23,171 nt of DNA from Atopostipes sp964624875 (GTDB lineage Bacteria; Bacillota; Bacilli; Lactobacillales; Carnobacteriaceae_A), in the NCBI GenBank assembly GCA_964624875.1, contig CAZUZA010000020.1:1-23171 (forward strand), in the 5' to 3' direction. Position numbers and translations under genes: made by a program. Each line of letters begins with the position of its first letter. The stretch's first letter is position 1. The notes beneath the pieces were generated by a model. It was not told where the DNA came from, did not search any database, and saw nothing but the letters and a program-made list of their open reading frames with translations. Shown piece after piece: positions 8,519-15,671 of this stretch.

Positions 8519-10429
8519 TTATTTTCTCGGCACGCCATAAACTCGTTTTGGCGCTAGTACGACCACACTTAGTGCAGGTAAAATGATCTCAACAGAATGT
8601 TCATGATTATGCATTTCTACTTGATCACTCGCGACAACACCTTGACCTTCTAACCAAGTGCCTCCTAATTCCTGTAATTCAGTATTCCAAACTTCTTCAT
8701 ACTGACCTCTGTAAGGTACACCTACTCGAACACCTTGCCGTTCAACTGGTGTGAAGTTACAACACACAATTAAGAAATCTCTCGGTTTCTTACCTTTTCT
8801 CATAAATAAAAGAACTGACTCTTCTTTATTATCAGCATCTAAAATTTCAATCCCATCATAAGAATGGTCCACTTCCCAGAAGGCTCGATTATCCACATAA
8901 AAATGGTTGAGTGCTTTTGTGAAATTCAACTGTTGGTAGTTCATTTCGTCTTCCATACTCTTCCATTCAAGTCCTTCAGCGAATCGCCATTCTAAGAACT
9001 GACCAAATTCATTCCCCATGAAATTCAACTTTTTACCTGGATGGAACATTTGATACGAAAGCAATGTACGTAAACCAGCAAACTGGTTATAGCGGTCCCC
9101 ATGCATTTTATGCATCAGTGATTTTTTTCCATGAACAACTTCATCATGTGAAAATGGTAGGATAAACTGCTCATTAAATGTGTACATAAAAGAGAATGTG
9201 ATTAAATCAAAATGATCTTTTCGATAATATGGATCCATTTCAAAAAATCGTAACGTATCATTCATCCAACCCATATTCCATTTATAGTTAAAGCCTAAGC
9301 CACCTTCTGCTACTGGGTGTGTAACTTTTGGCCAAGCCGTACTTTCCTCCGCTGCCATTATTAGTGATGGATGGCGTTCAAAGATCACGCTATTCATTTT
9401 CTGAATAAATTCGACACCTTTGTAGTTTTCATTCGTTCCATCTTCATTCGGTGTCCAAGGTCCTTCATCGTAATCGAGATAAAGCATATTACTCACAGCA
9501 TCTACTCGTAGGCCATCAATGTGGAAATTCTCAATCCAAAACAAGGCATTTGAAATTAAAAAACTGTGAACTTGATGCTTTCCTAAATCAAAGTTCAATG
9601 TTCCCCAGCGATTATTATCTGCTTGATTTTTATCTGTGTACTCAAATTGAGGTGTGCCATCAAAATAAGCCATCCCATAAGCATTTCGGTTGTAGTGCCC
9701 TGGAATCCAGTCCATTATGATGCCAATACCTTCTTTGTGAGCTTCTTCAACAAAATCTTGTAACTCTTCCATGGTTCCGTACTTAGAAGATAACGCATAA
9801 AACCCTGTTGGTTGGTAACCCCAGCTTGCATCTAACGGATGTTCCATTAATGGCATAAACTCAATATGTGTATAACCCATATCTTTAATATAAGGGATCA
9901 ACTCATCTTTTAACTCGGTAATGGTATACCACGAATCATCTTCGTGATGTTTCCATGAACTCAAATGGACTTCATAAATATTCATTGGACGATCATTCAC
10001 TGGCCAGCGATTTCTAGCCGCAAACCAACCTGAATCTTTCCAATCTTTTTTCGGTAGTTCTCTTACAATTGATGCATCTTTGGGACGTACTTCAAATTCC
10101 AAAGCATATGGATCAATCTTATATGCGACTTCGCCATTCGCTTGAGTCACTTTATACTTATAACAGTCCCCTTCTTTTGCGTTAGGAACGACTATTGTCC
10201 ATGCACCTGTCTCACCAACATGACTCATTCGCAAATCATCATTCCATTCATTGAAATCGCCCACGAGTGAAATGTCTAGTGCGTTTGGAGCCCAAACAGT
10301 AAACCTTACGCCTCCTTCTTCTTTTTTATTTCCAAAAGTATGATAACTATCAAAATATTCCCCATTATTAAACAAATAAAGGGCATCTTTTAATTCTTTT
10401 ATTTTATGCTCCTCTACTGATTCTGTCAT
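8519..10429 (-). CDS. glgB: 1,4-alpha-glucan branching enzyme
   Basis: GlgB is a GH13 enzyme that cuts alpha-1,4 chains and rejoins them as alpha-1,6 branches. An N-terminal CBM48-type beta-domain ('GVRFTVWAPNA...VSLVGDFNEWN'-like, about residues 38-120) precedes the catalytic barrel. The barrel carries the nucleophile Asp in 'GLRVDAVSNML' (about residue 310), the acid/base Glu in 'AAEEST' (about 361-362) and the third carboxylate in 'FSHDEVVHGKKS' (about 429). The C-terminal beta-domain is complete. I choose the ATG at 10429 (636 residues), 9 bases after AAAGG; the ATG at 10438 directly abuts that site. It is the first gene of the operon, with its own promoter upstream, and is followed after 67 bases by glgC. 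Confidence 0.96.
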   Translation of the reverse strand: MTESVEEHKIKELKDALYLFNNGEYFDSYHTFGNKKEEGGVRFTVWAPNALDISLVGDFNEWNDDLRMSHVGETGAWTIVVPNAKEGDCYKYKVTQANGEVAYKIDPYALEFEVRPKDASIVRELPKKDWKDSGWFAARNRWPVNDRPMNIYEVHLSSWKHHEDDSWYTITELKDELIPYIKDMGYTHIEFMPLMEHPLDASWGYQPTGFYALSSKYGTMEELQDFVEEAHKEGIGIIMDWIPGHYNRNAYGMAYFDGTPQFEYTDKNQADNNRWGTLNFDLGKHQVHSFLISNALFWIENFHIDGLRVDAVSNMLYLDYDEGPWTPNEDGTNENYKGVEFIQKMNSVIFERHPSLIMAAEESTAWPKVTHPVAEGGLGFNYKWNMGWMNDTLRFFEMDPYYRKDHFDLITFSFMYTFNEQFILPFSHDEVVHGKKSLMHKMHGDRYNQFAGLRTLLSYQMFHPGKKLNFMGNEFGQFLEWRFAEGLEWKSMEDEMNYQQLNFTKALNHFYVDNRAFWEVDHSYDGIEILDADNKEESVLLFMRKGKKPRDFLIVCCNFTPVERQGVRVGVPYRGQYEEVWNTELQELGGTWLEGQGVVASDQVEMHNHEHSVEIILPALSVVVLAPKRVYGVPRK

Positions 10430-10523
10430 AATAATCATCCTTTTTATGAGAACATGTGATTATTATATCAATGTTACTCATTTATTTTTAATTTTATCTT
10501 AAAATATATGTTCTATACTAGTA

Positions 10524-10552
10524 ATTGTACAGTATTGTTTTCATTATTTCAA
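10524..10552 (-). promoter_or_regulatory. Sigma-A-like promoter of the glgBCDAP operon
   Basis: On the minus strand, TTGAAA (complement of 10547-10552) and TACAAT (complement of 10524-10529) are separated by exactly 17 bases. The predicted leader to glgB is about 90 nt. An additional extended -10 element (TGATATAAT, minus strand, 10462-10470) nearer the gene is a possible second promoter but has no -35. Confidence 0.6.
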
Positions 10553-10661
10553 ACACCACGAAAGCTTTTATAAAAAGCATTTTAATTACGAACAGCTACC
10601 TCATTAATATAGTAATCGCTTACTTTGTTTCTAAAATAATTTTTTCGTAACGTAAATGTAA

Positions 10662-10783
10662 TAAACTTTATCATAAACAATTGTTTGTTAGTAAGATTAA
10701 AGTTTAATTAAAAAAATCGTACGCTATTATAAATACATCTTATTTTTTTGACAAATTTACACAAATTTAATCGTTAAAGTTTA
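10662..10783. repeat. Three copies of TAAAGTTTA in the glgB-nfeD region
   Basis: The motif occurs as TAAACTTTA at 10662-10670 (opposite strand) and as TAAAGTTTA at 10698-10706 and 10775-10783. The first two copies flank the palindrome AAACAATTGTTT (10675-10686), forming an imperfect dyad of about 45 bases. Binding sites for a regulator are one reading. Chance in AT-rich DNA is the alternative. Confidence 0.45.
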
Positions 10784-10801
10784 TTAAGTGTTTTCATACT
10801 A

Positions 10802-10810
10802 TGTTATAAT
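10802..10810 (+). promoter_or_regulatory. Extended -10 promoter of the nfeD-floA operon
   Basis: TGTTATAAT is a perfect extended -10 element (TGn plus TATAAT). The upstream -35 region is weak (TATTAA at 17 bases). Transcription would start about 25 bases before the nfeD start codon. I saw no sigma-W-type (TGAAAC/CGTA) promoter such as the one that drives the related operon in B. subtilis. Confidence 0.55.
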
Positions 10811-10842
10811 TAGATTGAAATACGAATAAAGGGGGTCAAATA

Positions 10843-11451
10843 TTGGAAACATTACTACTTACCATCGGTTTTATTGGTATTATTTTATTAATGCTGACAC
10901 CTTGGACTAAAACAGCTATTATTGTCACAATTGGAGGAGTCGTTGGTTATTTTTACTTTGCTGGAGTAGAAAGTTGGACACCAATCATACTATTGATTTT
11001 GGGACTCATTCTCCTTATTGCTGAAGTCTTCGTTCCAGATTTTGGACTGATTGGGATTCTCGGCATCCTCTCTGTTGCTTATGGTTTATACCTTACAACT
11101 GGAGATTTTAGTTTAATGATTCGCGATTTAACTGTTGCAATGGTTACATCAGCAATCATTATTTTTATATTAGTGAAAAATGGGTATTCTTTATCTCATT
11201 TAAACAGATTGGTTCTGCACACAGCAAGCAAAGAGCCTGAGGAAATTGAAGTTCGTGAAGAAAAACCACTCATATTTATTGGAATGGTAGGTGAAGCGAT
11301 CACTCCTCTACGCCCGTCAGGTAAAGTTGAATTTGAGGAGATAGCGAATGCTTATGACGTGTTAAGTGGAGAGGGTCACATAAATTCGGGAACGAAAGTT
11401 GTTATTAAAGAAATACATGGTACGAAAATTGTTGTTCGAAAACAAAAATAA
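10843..11451 (+). CDS. Short NfeD-family membrane protein
   Basis: NfeD proteins are flotillin partners, usually encoded next to a stomatin or flotillin gene. This 202-residue protein starts at a TTG with GGGGGT about 6 bases upstream. It has several hydrophobic segments between residues 1 and 113, including the family-typical 'LIAEVFVPDFGLIGILG' (about 58-74), then a hydrophilic C-terminal OB-fold-like domain from about 138 containing 'GMVGEAITPLRPSGKVEF'. It lacks the N-terminal ClpP-like serine protease domain of long NfeD proteins such as B. subtilis YqeZ (over 400 residues), so it should act structurally rather than as a protease. The gap to floA is 20 bases, so the two are co-transcribed. 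Confidence 0.9.
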   Translation: METLLLTIGFIGIILLMLTPWTKTAIIVTIGGVVGYFYFAGVESWTPIILLILGLILLIAEVFVPDFGLIGILGILSVAYGLYLTTGDFSLMIRDLTVAMVTSAIIIFILVKNGYSLSHLNRLVLHTASKEPEEIEVREEKPLIFIGMVGEAITPLRPSGKVEFEEIANAYDVLSGEGHINSGTKVVIKEIHGTKIVVRKQK

Positions 11452-11471
11452 AAAGAATAGAGGTTGATTTT

Positions 11472-12452
11472 ATGGGTTTTATGATTTTTGATAGTAGATT
11501 AATTGGTTTTATAGTTATTGCTATAATCCTTTTATCCGTTATTAGTTTGTTCTTCAGGTTTGTTCCTGTTGGTTTATGGGTGACTGCTTACTTCTCAGGT
11601 GTTAATGTTGGATTGTTTACATTAGTTGGTATGCGACTCCGTCGTGTGAATCCCAATGATATTATTCGTCCACAAATTAAAGCGACAAAAGCGGGACTTG
11701 ATTTATCAATTGATGAATTAGAAGCTCACCATCTAGCAGGGGGAAACATTAACGATATTATTGACGCACTGATTGCTTCTGAACGAGCAAATATTGACTT
11801 GCCGTTTGAACGGGCAGCTGCAATTGACTTGGCTGGTCGAAATGTTTTTGAAGCCGTGCAAGTATCTGTTAACCCTAAAGTAATAGAGACACCTAAAATC
11901 TCAGCGGTTGCAAAGAATGGTATTGAGATTATTGTAAAAGCAAAAGTAACCGTTCGAGCAAACATTGAACGTCTAGTAGGTGGTGCCGGTGAGGACACGA
12001 TTATTGCCCGAGTCGGTGAAGGTATTGTTACAACAGTAGGTTCTGCAGTAAAACATAGTGAAGTATTAGAAAATCCAGATTTAATTTCACAAACTGTTTT
12101 AAACAAAGGATTAGATTCAGGAACTGCTTTTGAAATCCTATCCATCGATATTGCCGATGTGGATGTTGGTCGAAACATTGGTGCTCAGCTTCAAACTGAT
12201 CAAGCAGAGGCCGATAAGAAAATCGCTCAAGCGAAAGCGGAAGAGCAACGTTCTATGGCTGTTGCTCGAGAACAAGAGATGCAGGCTAAAGTAACTGAAG
12301 CTCAAGCTGAAGTTCCTTTAGCGATTGCTGAAGCCTTTAGAAGTGGTAATTTAGGGATTATGGACTACTACAACATGAATAATGTTCAAGCAGATTCTGA
12401 AATGAGAAGATCTATCTCAAAACAAGTAAATCACTCGGACGATGAGCATTAA
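11472..12452 (+). CDS. floA: Flotillin-like protein FloA
   Basis: FloA is a membrane scaffold protein of functional membrane microdomains. The 326-residue protein has an N-terminal hydrophobic hairpin (about residues 8-55), then the conserved 'RLRRVNPNDIIRPQIKATKAGL', a SPFH-type core ('GIEIIVKAKVTVRANIERL'), and an Ala/Glu-rich coiled-coil region ('QAEADKKIAQAKAEEQRS', 'VTEAQAEVPLAIAEAFRSG'). It is close to full length for the family (about 330). The ATG has AGAGG 8 bases upstream. It follows nfeD by 20 bases and precedes a Q/R-rich protein gene by 35 bases. Confidence 0.97.
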   Translation: MGFMIFDSRLIGFIVIAIILLSVISLFFRFVPVGLWVTAYFSGVNVGLFTLVGMRLRRVNPNDIIRPQIKATKAGLDLSIDELEAHHLAGGNINDIIDALIASERANIDLPFERAAAIDLAGRNVFEAVQVSVNPKVIETPKISAVAKNGIEIIVKAKVTVRANIERLVGGAGEDTIIARVGEGIVTTVGSAVKHSEVLENPDLISQTVLNKGLDSGTAFEILSIDIADVDVGRNIGAQLQTDQAEADKKIAQAKAEEQRSMAVAREQEMQAKVTEAQAEVPLAIAEAFRSGNLGIMDYYNMNNVQADSEMRRSISKQVNHSDDEH

Positions 12453-12487
12453 TAGTCAGGTATCTTGAATGAAATGGATGTGCTCAA

Positions 12488-13027
12488 ATGGATTCAAGGA
12501 ATAGTAACAAACAACAAGAATTAAAGAAAAGATTAGAAGAGATTAGACAACAACGTGCGGCTGCTGAAGCTAGTGGCGATGACAGAAATTTACAAAGAAC
12601 ATTAGATGACGTTTATAAAGATGTCACGCGCACTACTCGCCGCAACGTTGGTCAACAAAGTCAACGACCAAGTAGACAGTCACGAAGAGATGCCGAACAA
12701 CCAAGGAATACCCAACAACGAAGAAGTCAGCAGCAACGAGATAATGCTCAACAAAGAAGAAATGCACCAACGGAACAGTCTACTCATGCGGCTACTTCAT
12801 ACGAACAACAGGCAAAGGAAAGAAAATTAGATGAGTACTTCAGTAGAGAAGAAACAGCCTCTCCTGAGGTCGTTAAAGTTCAAAAAGCTTCAACTTTAAG
12901 GAATGATAAGAAAACTAATATTTCCTCAAAAAGCCTATTAAATCAACTCTCAAGTGGTGAAAACATTGCACAAGCAATTATCTTAAACGAGATCCTGAGC
13001 AAACCAATTGCACTCAGAAAAAAATAG
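12488..13027 (+). CDS. Q/R-rich, probably disordered protein of the flotillin operon
   Basis: I cannot assign a function. The 179-residue protein begins with a charged helix ('QQELKKRLEEIRQQRAAAEA', residues 9-28), followed by a low-complexity region (about 50-105) dominated by Gln, Arg, Asn and Ser. A moderately conserved-looking tail runs from about 145, with 'SLLNQLSSGENIAQAIILNE' and then ILSKPIALRKK. The tail resembles a short motif (AII-x-x-EIL-x-KP-x-x-LR) that I believe recurs at the C-terminus of otherwise low-complexity proteins in Bacilli, though I cannot verify this here. There is no signal peptide or membrane segment, so it should be cytoplasmic. The ribosome binding site is weak (GGATG), hinting at coupling with floA. 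Its place suggests a role with the flotillin-NfeD complex. Confidence 0.75.
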   Translation: MDSRNSNKQQELKKRLEEIRQQRAAAEASGDDRNLQRTLDDVYKDVTRTTRRNVGQQSQRPSRQSRRDAEQPRNTQQRRSQQQRDNAQQRRNAPTEQSTHAATSYEQQAKERKLDEYFSREETASPEVVKVQKASTLRNDKKTNISSKSLLNQLSSGENIAQAIILNEILSKPIALRKK

Positions 13028-13095
13028 ATGTAAAATATGTTTGTACTAGAAATTGTATATATATCAAAATAGGAATAAAAAAGGAGAGATGTTTT

Positions 13096-13344
13096 ATGTG
13101 GGGAATTATTATTTCGTTAGTTGTTGGTGGACTTATTGGTTGGGCTGCTGAAGCCATTATGAATCGCGAGGTGCCAGGTGGCGTTATCGGTAACATCATT
13201 TTAGGTTTCTTAGGTTCATGGTTAGGTGGAATGTTATTAGGTGACTTAGGTCCAGTTATTGCAGACTTTGCTATTATTCCAGCAATTTTAGGTGCTGTAC
13301 TTGTAGTCTTCCTTGTCGGCTTAATCGCTGGTAAAGCTAGATAA
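13096..13344 (+). CDS. GlsB/YeaQ/YmgE-family small membrane protein
   Basis: This 82-residue, glycine-rich protein matches the GlsB/YeaQ/YmgE ('transglycosylase-associated') family. It has three hydrophobic helices and conserved glycines and charged residues, as in 'GGLIGWAAEAIMNREVPGG' followed by 'GNIILGFLGSWLGG'. Members are often stress-induced in Gram-positive bacteria, where GlsB sits with Asp23/Gls24 proteins; the molecular role is not settled. AAGGAGAG precedes the ATG. It lies 68 bases after the Q/R-rich gene with no clear terminator between, so it is probably the last gene of the nfeD-floA transcript, possibly with its own promoter. No gls24/asp23 gene is in the window. Confidence 0.9.
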   Translation: MWGIIISLVVGGLIGWAAEAIMNREVPGGVIGNIILGFLGSWLGGMLLGDLGPVIADFAIIPAILGAVLVVFLVGLIAGKAR

Positions 13345-13381
13345 TTTTTTTGAAAGAACGTTTTTAAAAATTCTAGTATAT

Positions 13382-13407
13382 TGTTGAACTTTTTAGACCG
13401 TTCAACA
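13382..13407 (+). repeat. Inverted repeat downstream of the GlsB-like gene
   Basis: TGTTGAAC (13382-13389) and GTTCAACA (13400-13407) form a perfect 8-bp stem with a 10-base loop. No U-tract follows, so it is not a standard terminator. It lies upstream of a clear terminator and may protect or process the mRNA end. Confidence 0.55.
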
Positions 13408-13453
13408 TGCAAGTTGGATATGATTTATTGTCCTCTTGTTATATAAAGAAACT

Positions 13454-13487
13454 GAACTAGTCCTCAATGGGCTAGTTCTTTTATTTT
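13454..13487 (+). terminator. Terminator of the nfeD-floA operon
   Basis: GAACTAGTCC (13454-13463) pairs with GGGCTAGTTC (13469-13478) as a 10-bp stem (one G-U pair) with loop TCAAT. A T-rich tract (TTTTATTTT) follows on the plus strand. Confidence 0.85.
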
Positions 13488-13533
13488 GGTAAAATGTTTA
13501 TAAACGCTACATTATATCCTTTTACGAACAAAT

Positions 13534-13580
13534 AAAAAGCGTAGGGTAACAATCTACTGATTGCCACCCTACGCTTTGTT
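13534..13580. terminator. Terminator of the ABC1-kinase gene (bidirectional)
   Basis: AAAAAGCGTAGGGT (13534-13547) pairs with ACCCTACGCTTT (13566-13577). The inner segments CAATC and GATTG extend the hairpin across a small internal loop. T-rich tracts follow on both strands. It is 20 bases past the minus-strand kinase stop and also backs up the plus-strand terminator. Confidence 0.85.
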
Positions 13581-13598
13581 TTCATACAAATAAGGTTT

Positions 13599-15209
13599 CT
13601 ACAAAGTACCGGATCGAATAATCGATATTAAGAGCCATAGCCCCATCAAGCCTGCTCCTAGGAAGATTAGGGTACTTAACCTCGTTAAGCCTGGACTTGT
13701 GGCGCTGACGGTAATTACGGCTGAAGCTAAGATTAGAGAGGCTATAATAATGGCAAACACGATTCGGTTAACCATTTTGTTGAGCTCTATACTTTTCTTG
13801 TCCCAACCCATAATTTCAAGGTTCAGCCGCGTTCTTCCATTTGACAACGTTTCGAGTGTCTTTTTCAAGGTCGTTGGTAATTCAATTAGATTTGTAGCCG
13901 TCTTAAAGGTCATGACGCCTAAATCTTTCTTAACTAATTGTTTCATTAACGAATAATCTTCTCGCTCAGCTAAATACGTCTTAGCAATGGCAAGCACATT
14001 GACATTGGTGTCAAAATCTTCAATAACACCTTCGATAATACCTAACGACTTGGCAAGTAAAATGAAGTCGTTTGGCATAATTAAATCGTGTTTATGCGAA
14101 ATATTCAATATATCTTTCATCAGTGATCCGATATCTATTTGTTTCAAGTCTTTTGCTACATACACGTAAAAAAAGTTTTCTAAATCGTTATAAAAGTCAT
14201 AGCGATCCACTTCGGATTTTACGATAGCGAGTTGCAGCAAGACATTCATCAACCTGTCAATGTCTTCTAAAACAATAGCTTCTAATATCTCGAGCAGCTT
14301 GTCTCTATTTTCTTGAGATAATTCCCCATAAAGTCCAAAATCTATATAAACGATTTGCCCCTCGCGAATAATGATATTACCTGGATGAGGATCCGCATGG
14401 AAAAAGCCATCCTCAAAGAGTTGCGCTAAAAAGGTATATACAAACTTTTCAACAAAATCTTCTTTACTGTACCCTGCTTTTAGCAGTTTATGCACGTCTA
14501 AGCCATTTATTCCCTCTACATACTCTTCAACTAAAACACGCTTAGAAGTTAACTTGAGCATAGGTTTGGGTGCATATATAACGGGACGATTCTCATTATT
14601 CATTCGGAATTGTACTAAGGCACTTGCTTCATTACGAAAATCGAGTTCAACTCGAGTTACTTTCTCAACTTCTGCCAAAGCAACATCCGCATCAACAATA
14701 AAACTTTTGATTGTTTCTGGCGTCATCGCAATGATTCGCGAAAACAGCCGGATATCTCTTAATAGATCTTTTTCCATATCGGGTCTTTGAACTTTGATGA
14801 TGACCTCTTCACCATCAAATGTTCGAGCTCGATGAACTTGCGCTACGGACGCACTCGCAAGTGGTTCTTCATCAAGCCATTCGAAAACTTCTTCAAGCGT
14901 TTGATTGAAATCTTCCTCAAATATTTCTTTAATTTTAGCAAATGGAAAAGGTGGTGCTTTATCTTGAAGTTTTGACAATTCGACAATATAATCTGCCGGC
15001 AATAAGTCAGGACGTGTCGACAGGATTTGTCCGAACTTAATAAATGTCGGGCCTAAATCTTCAAAAGCCAATCGAAGTCTTCTAGCATCTTGTTGTTCTT
15101 CTTTTTTACCCATACGTGTTCGATAAATATGACCAAAACCGTATGATGCCAGTGTCGTAGCTATTTCAGTTAAACGCCCTCTATTCGTTTGCTCGCCTCT
15201 AGGACTCAA
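13599..15209 (-). CDS. ABC1/AarF/UbiB-family protein kinase-like protein
   Basis: This 536-residue protein belongs to the ABC1 (UbiB/AarF/ADCK) family of atypical kinases or ATPases. The family hallmarks are visible: 'FIKFGQILSTRPDLLP' with the KxGQ signature (about residues 58-61), the Ala-rich nucleotide loop 'PLASASVAQVH' (about 116-126), the ATP Lys in 'VIIKVQRP' (about 139), the ExD motif (about 188-190), 'HADPHPGN' (about 271-278) and 'DFG' (about 290-292). Two C-terminal hydrophobic helices form the usual membrane anchor. I prefer the TTG at 15209, 7 bases after AAGGAGG; the GTG at 15215 abuts the site. UbiB acts in ubiquinone synthesis elsewhere, but no quinone gene is near, so the substrate is unknown. 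It follows the phasin-like gene after about 42 bases. Confidence 0.95.
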   Translation of the reverse strand: MSPRGEQTNRGRLTEIATTLASYGFGHIYRTRMGKKEEQQDARRLRLAFEDLGPTFIKFGQILSTRPDLLPADYIVELSKLQDKAPPFPFAKIKEIFEEDFNQTLEEVFEWLDEEPLASASVAQVHRARTFDGEEVIIKVQRPDMEKDLLRDIRLFSRIIAMTPETIKSFIVDADVALAEVEKVTRVELDFRNEASALVQFRMNNENRPVIYAPKPMLKLTSKRVLVEEYVEGINGLDVHKLLKAGYSKEDFVEKFVYTFLAQLFEDGFFHADPHPGNIIIREGQIVYIDFGLYGELSQENRDKLLEILEAIVLEDIDRLMNVLLQLAIVKSEVDRYDFYNDLENFFYVYVAKDLKQIDIGSLMKDILNISHKHDLIMPNDFILLAKSLGIIEGVIEDFDTNVNVLAIAKTYLAEREDYSLMKQLVKKDLGVMTFKTATNLIELPTTLKKTLETLSNGRTRLNLEIMGWDKKSIELNKMVNRIVFAIIIASLILASAVITVSATSPGLTRLSTLIFLGAGLMGLWLLISIIRSGTL

Positions 15210-15251
15210 CTCCACCCCTCCTTTGCTTTAAAATGTTCTTGTTAATGGCTA

Positions 15252-15572
15252 TTATTCACTTTCAATTCGCTCGTCGTCTACTCTATGTTGGTTTAATTGC
15301 GCTTCTAATTCTGTAATACGACTTTCTAATGTTTCAATATCTTTTCTTTGATCTAAGTTCATGTCTAATAAAATCTTTTCAATTTCTTCACGTTCTTCTG
15401 GAGTGGCCTCTTTTTTCTTGGTACGAATTAATTCTTCTGTTAATTTCTTACCTTCATCAACTGTAATTTTGCCTTGTTTCACTAATTCATCGACATACTC
15501 AGTTACTTTCTCTACGGCTAAAGCTGTTCCACCAATTCCAATCATCGCAAGTCTTTTCAATTGTTCAAACAT
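15252..15572 (-). CDS. Phasin-like coiled-coil protein
   Basis: The 106-residue protein resembles the small phasin-family/PhaF-like proteins often found beside ABC1-kinase genes in Gram-positive bacteria. A weakly hydrophobic amphipathic N-terminal helix ('LAMIGIGGTALAVEKVTEYV') is followed by a very charged helical region and a C-terminal coiled coil with regularly spaced leucines ('DIETLESRITELEAQL'). Phasins coat polyhydroxyalkanoate granules, but there is no PHA synthase in the window and the name reflects only similarity. GGAGG is 8 bases before the ATG. It is the first gene of a two-gene unit with the kinase, so a membrane-associated partner or regulator of that kinase is a reasonable inference. 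Confidence 0.8.
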   Translation of the reverse strand: MFEQLKRLAMIGIGGTALAVEKVTEYVDELVKQGKITVDEGKKLTEELIRTKKKEATPEEREEIEKILLDMNLDQRKDIETLESRITELEAQLNQHRVDDERIESE

Positions 15573-15593
15573 CTTTTTTCCTCCTTTATTTTT

Positions 15594-15607
15594 AAAAAAC
15601 GTTTACA
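15594..15607 (-). promoter_or_regulatory. Candidate CcpA cre site at the phasin-kinase promoter
   Basis: On the minus strand TGTAAACGTTTTTT matches the cre consensus TGWAANCGNTNWCA at 12 of 14 defined or degenerate positions, with the central CG intact. It lies just downstream of the -10 element, where CcpA binding would block initiation. The match is seen; CcpA control is inferred. Confidence 0.4.
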
Positions 15608-15612
15608 AATTA

Positions 15613-15618
15613 ATTATA
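15613..15618 (-). promoter_or_regulatory. -10 element of the phasin-kinase operon
   Basis: A perfect TATAAT occurs on the minus strand about 40 bases before the phasin-like start codon. The -35 candidate at 17 bases (TGTTAT) is poor, which would fit a regulated promoter. Confidence 0.45.
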
Positions 15619-15628
15619 GAACAAATTT

Positions 15629-15659
15629 CTTTAAATAACATTTGTAACGATGTTTAAAG
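15629..15659 (-). repeat. Imperfect inverted repeat after the DUF6320-like gene
   Basis: CTTTAA-ATA-ACAT (15629-15641) can pair with ATGTTTAAAG (15650-15659), leaving three extra bases in one arm. It lies between the stop of the upstream three-gene unit and the -10 of the phasin operon. Without a U-run it is at best a weak terminator, so read-through into the phasin-kinase genes is possible. An operator is the other reading. Confidence 0.4.
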
Positions 15660-15671
15660 TTGTTTTCTTCG

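Larger units (their letters stand above)
10439..10842. other. 404-base divergent control region between glgB and nfeD
   Basis: There is no convincing ORF in this very AT-rich stretch. It holds the glgB promoter and leader on the minus strand and the nfeD promoter on the plus strand. The glgB leader can pair AGAACAT (10449-10455) with ATGTTCT (10508-10514) across 52 bases. Further right are a 12-bp palindrome AAACAATTGTTT (10675-10686) and three copies of a nine-base motif described separately. A perfect TTGACA at 10748-10753 has no partner -10 at normal spacing. Confidence 0.6.

Noticed and set aside
10534..10546. Cre-like TGAAAACAATACTG in the spacer of the glgB promoter (minus strand)
   Set aside because: It lacks the central CG and mismatches the 3' half of the consensus, so CcpA binding is not supported.
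10748..10753. Perfect TTGACA -35 hexamer upstream of nfeD
   Set aside because: No -10-like sequence lies 15-19 bases downstream. The TATAAT at 10805 is over 50 bases away and is better explained as an extended -10.
11726..12178. Long open frame on the minus strand within floA (150 codons), and similar frames opposite ubiB, uppP and the channel-like gene
   Set aside because: They lie wholly opposite conserved genes, lack ribosome binding sites and encode compositions typical of antisense shadows.
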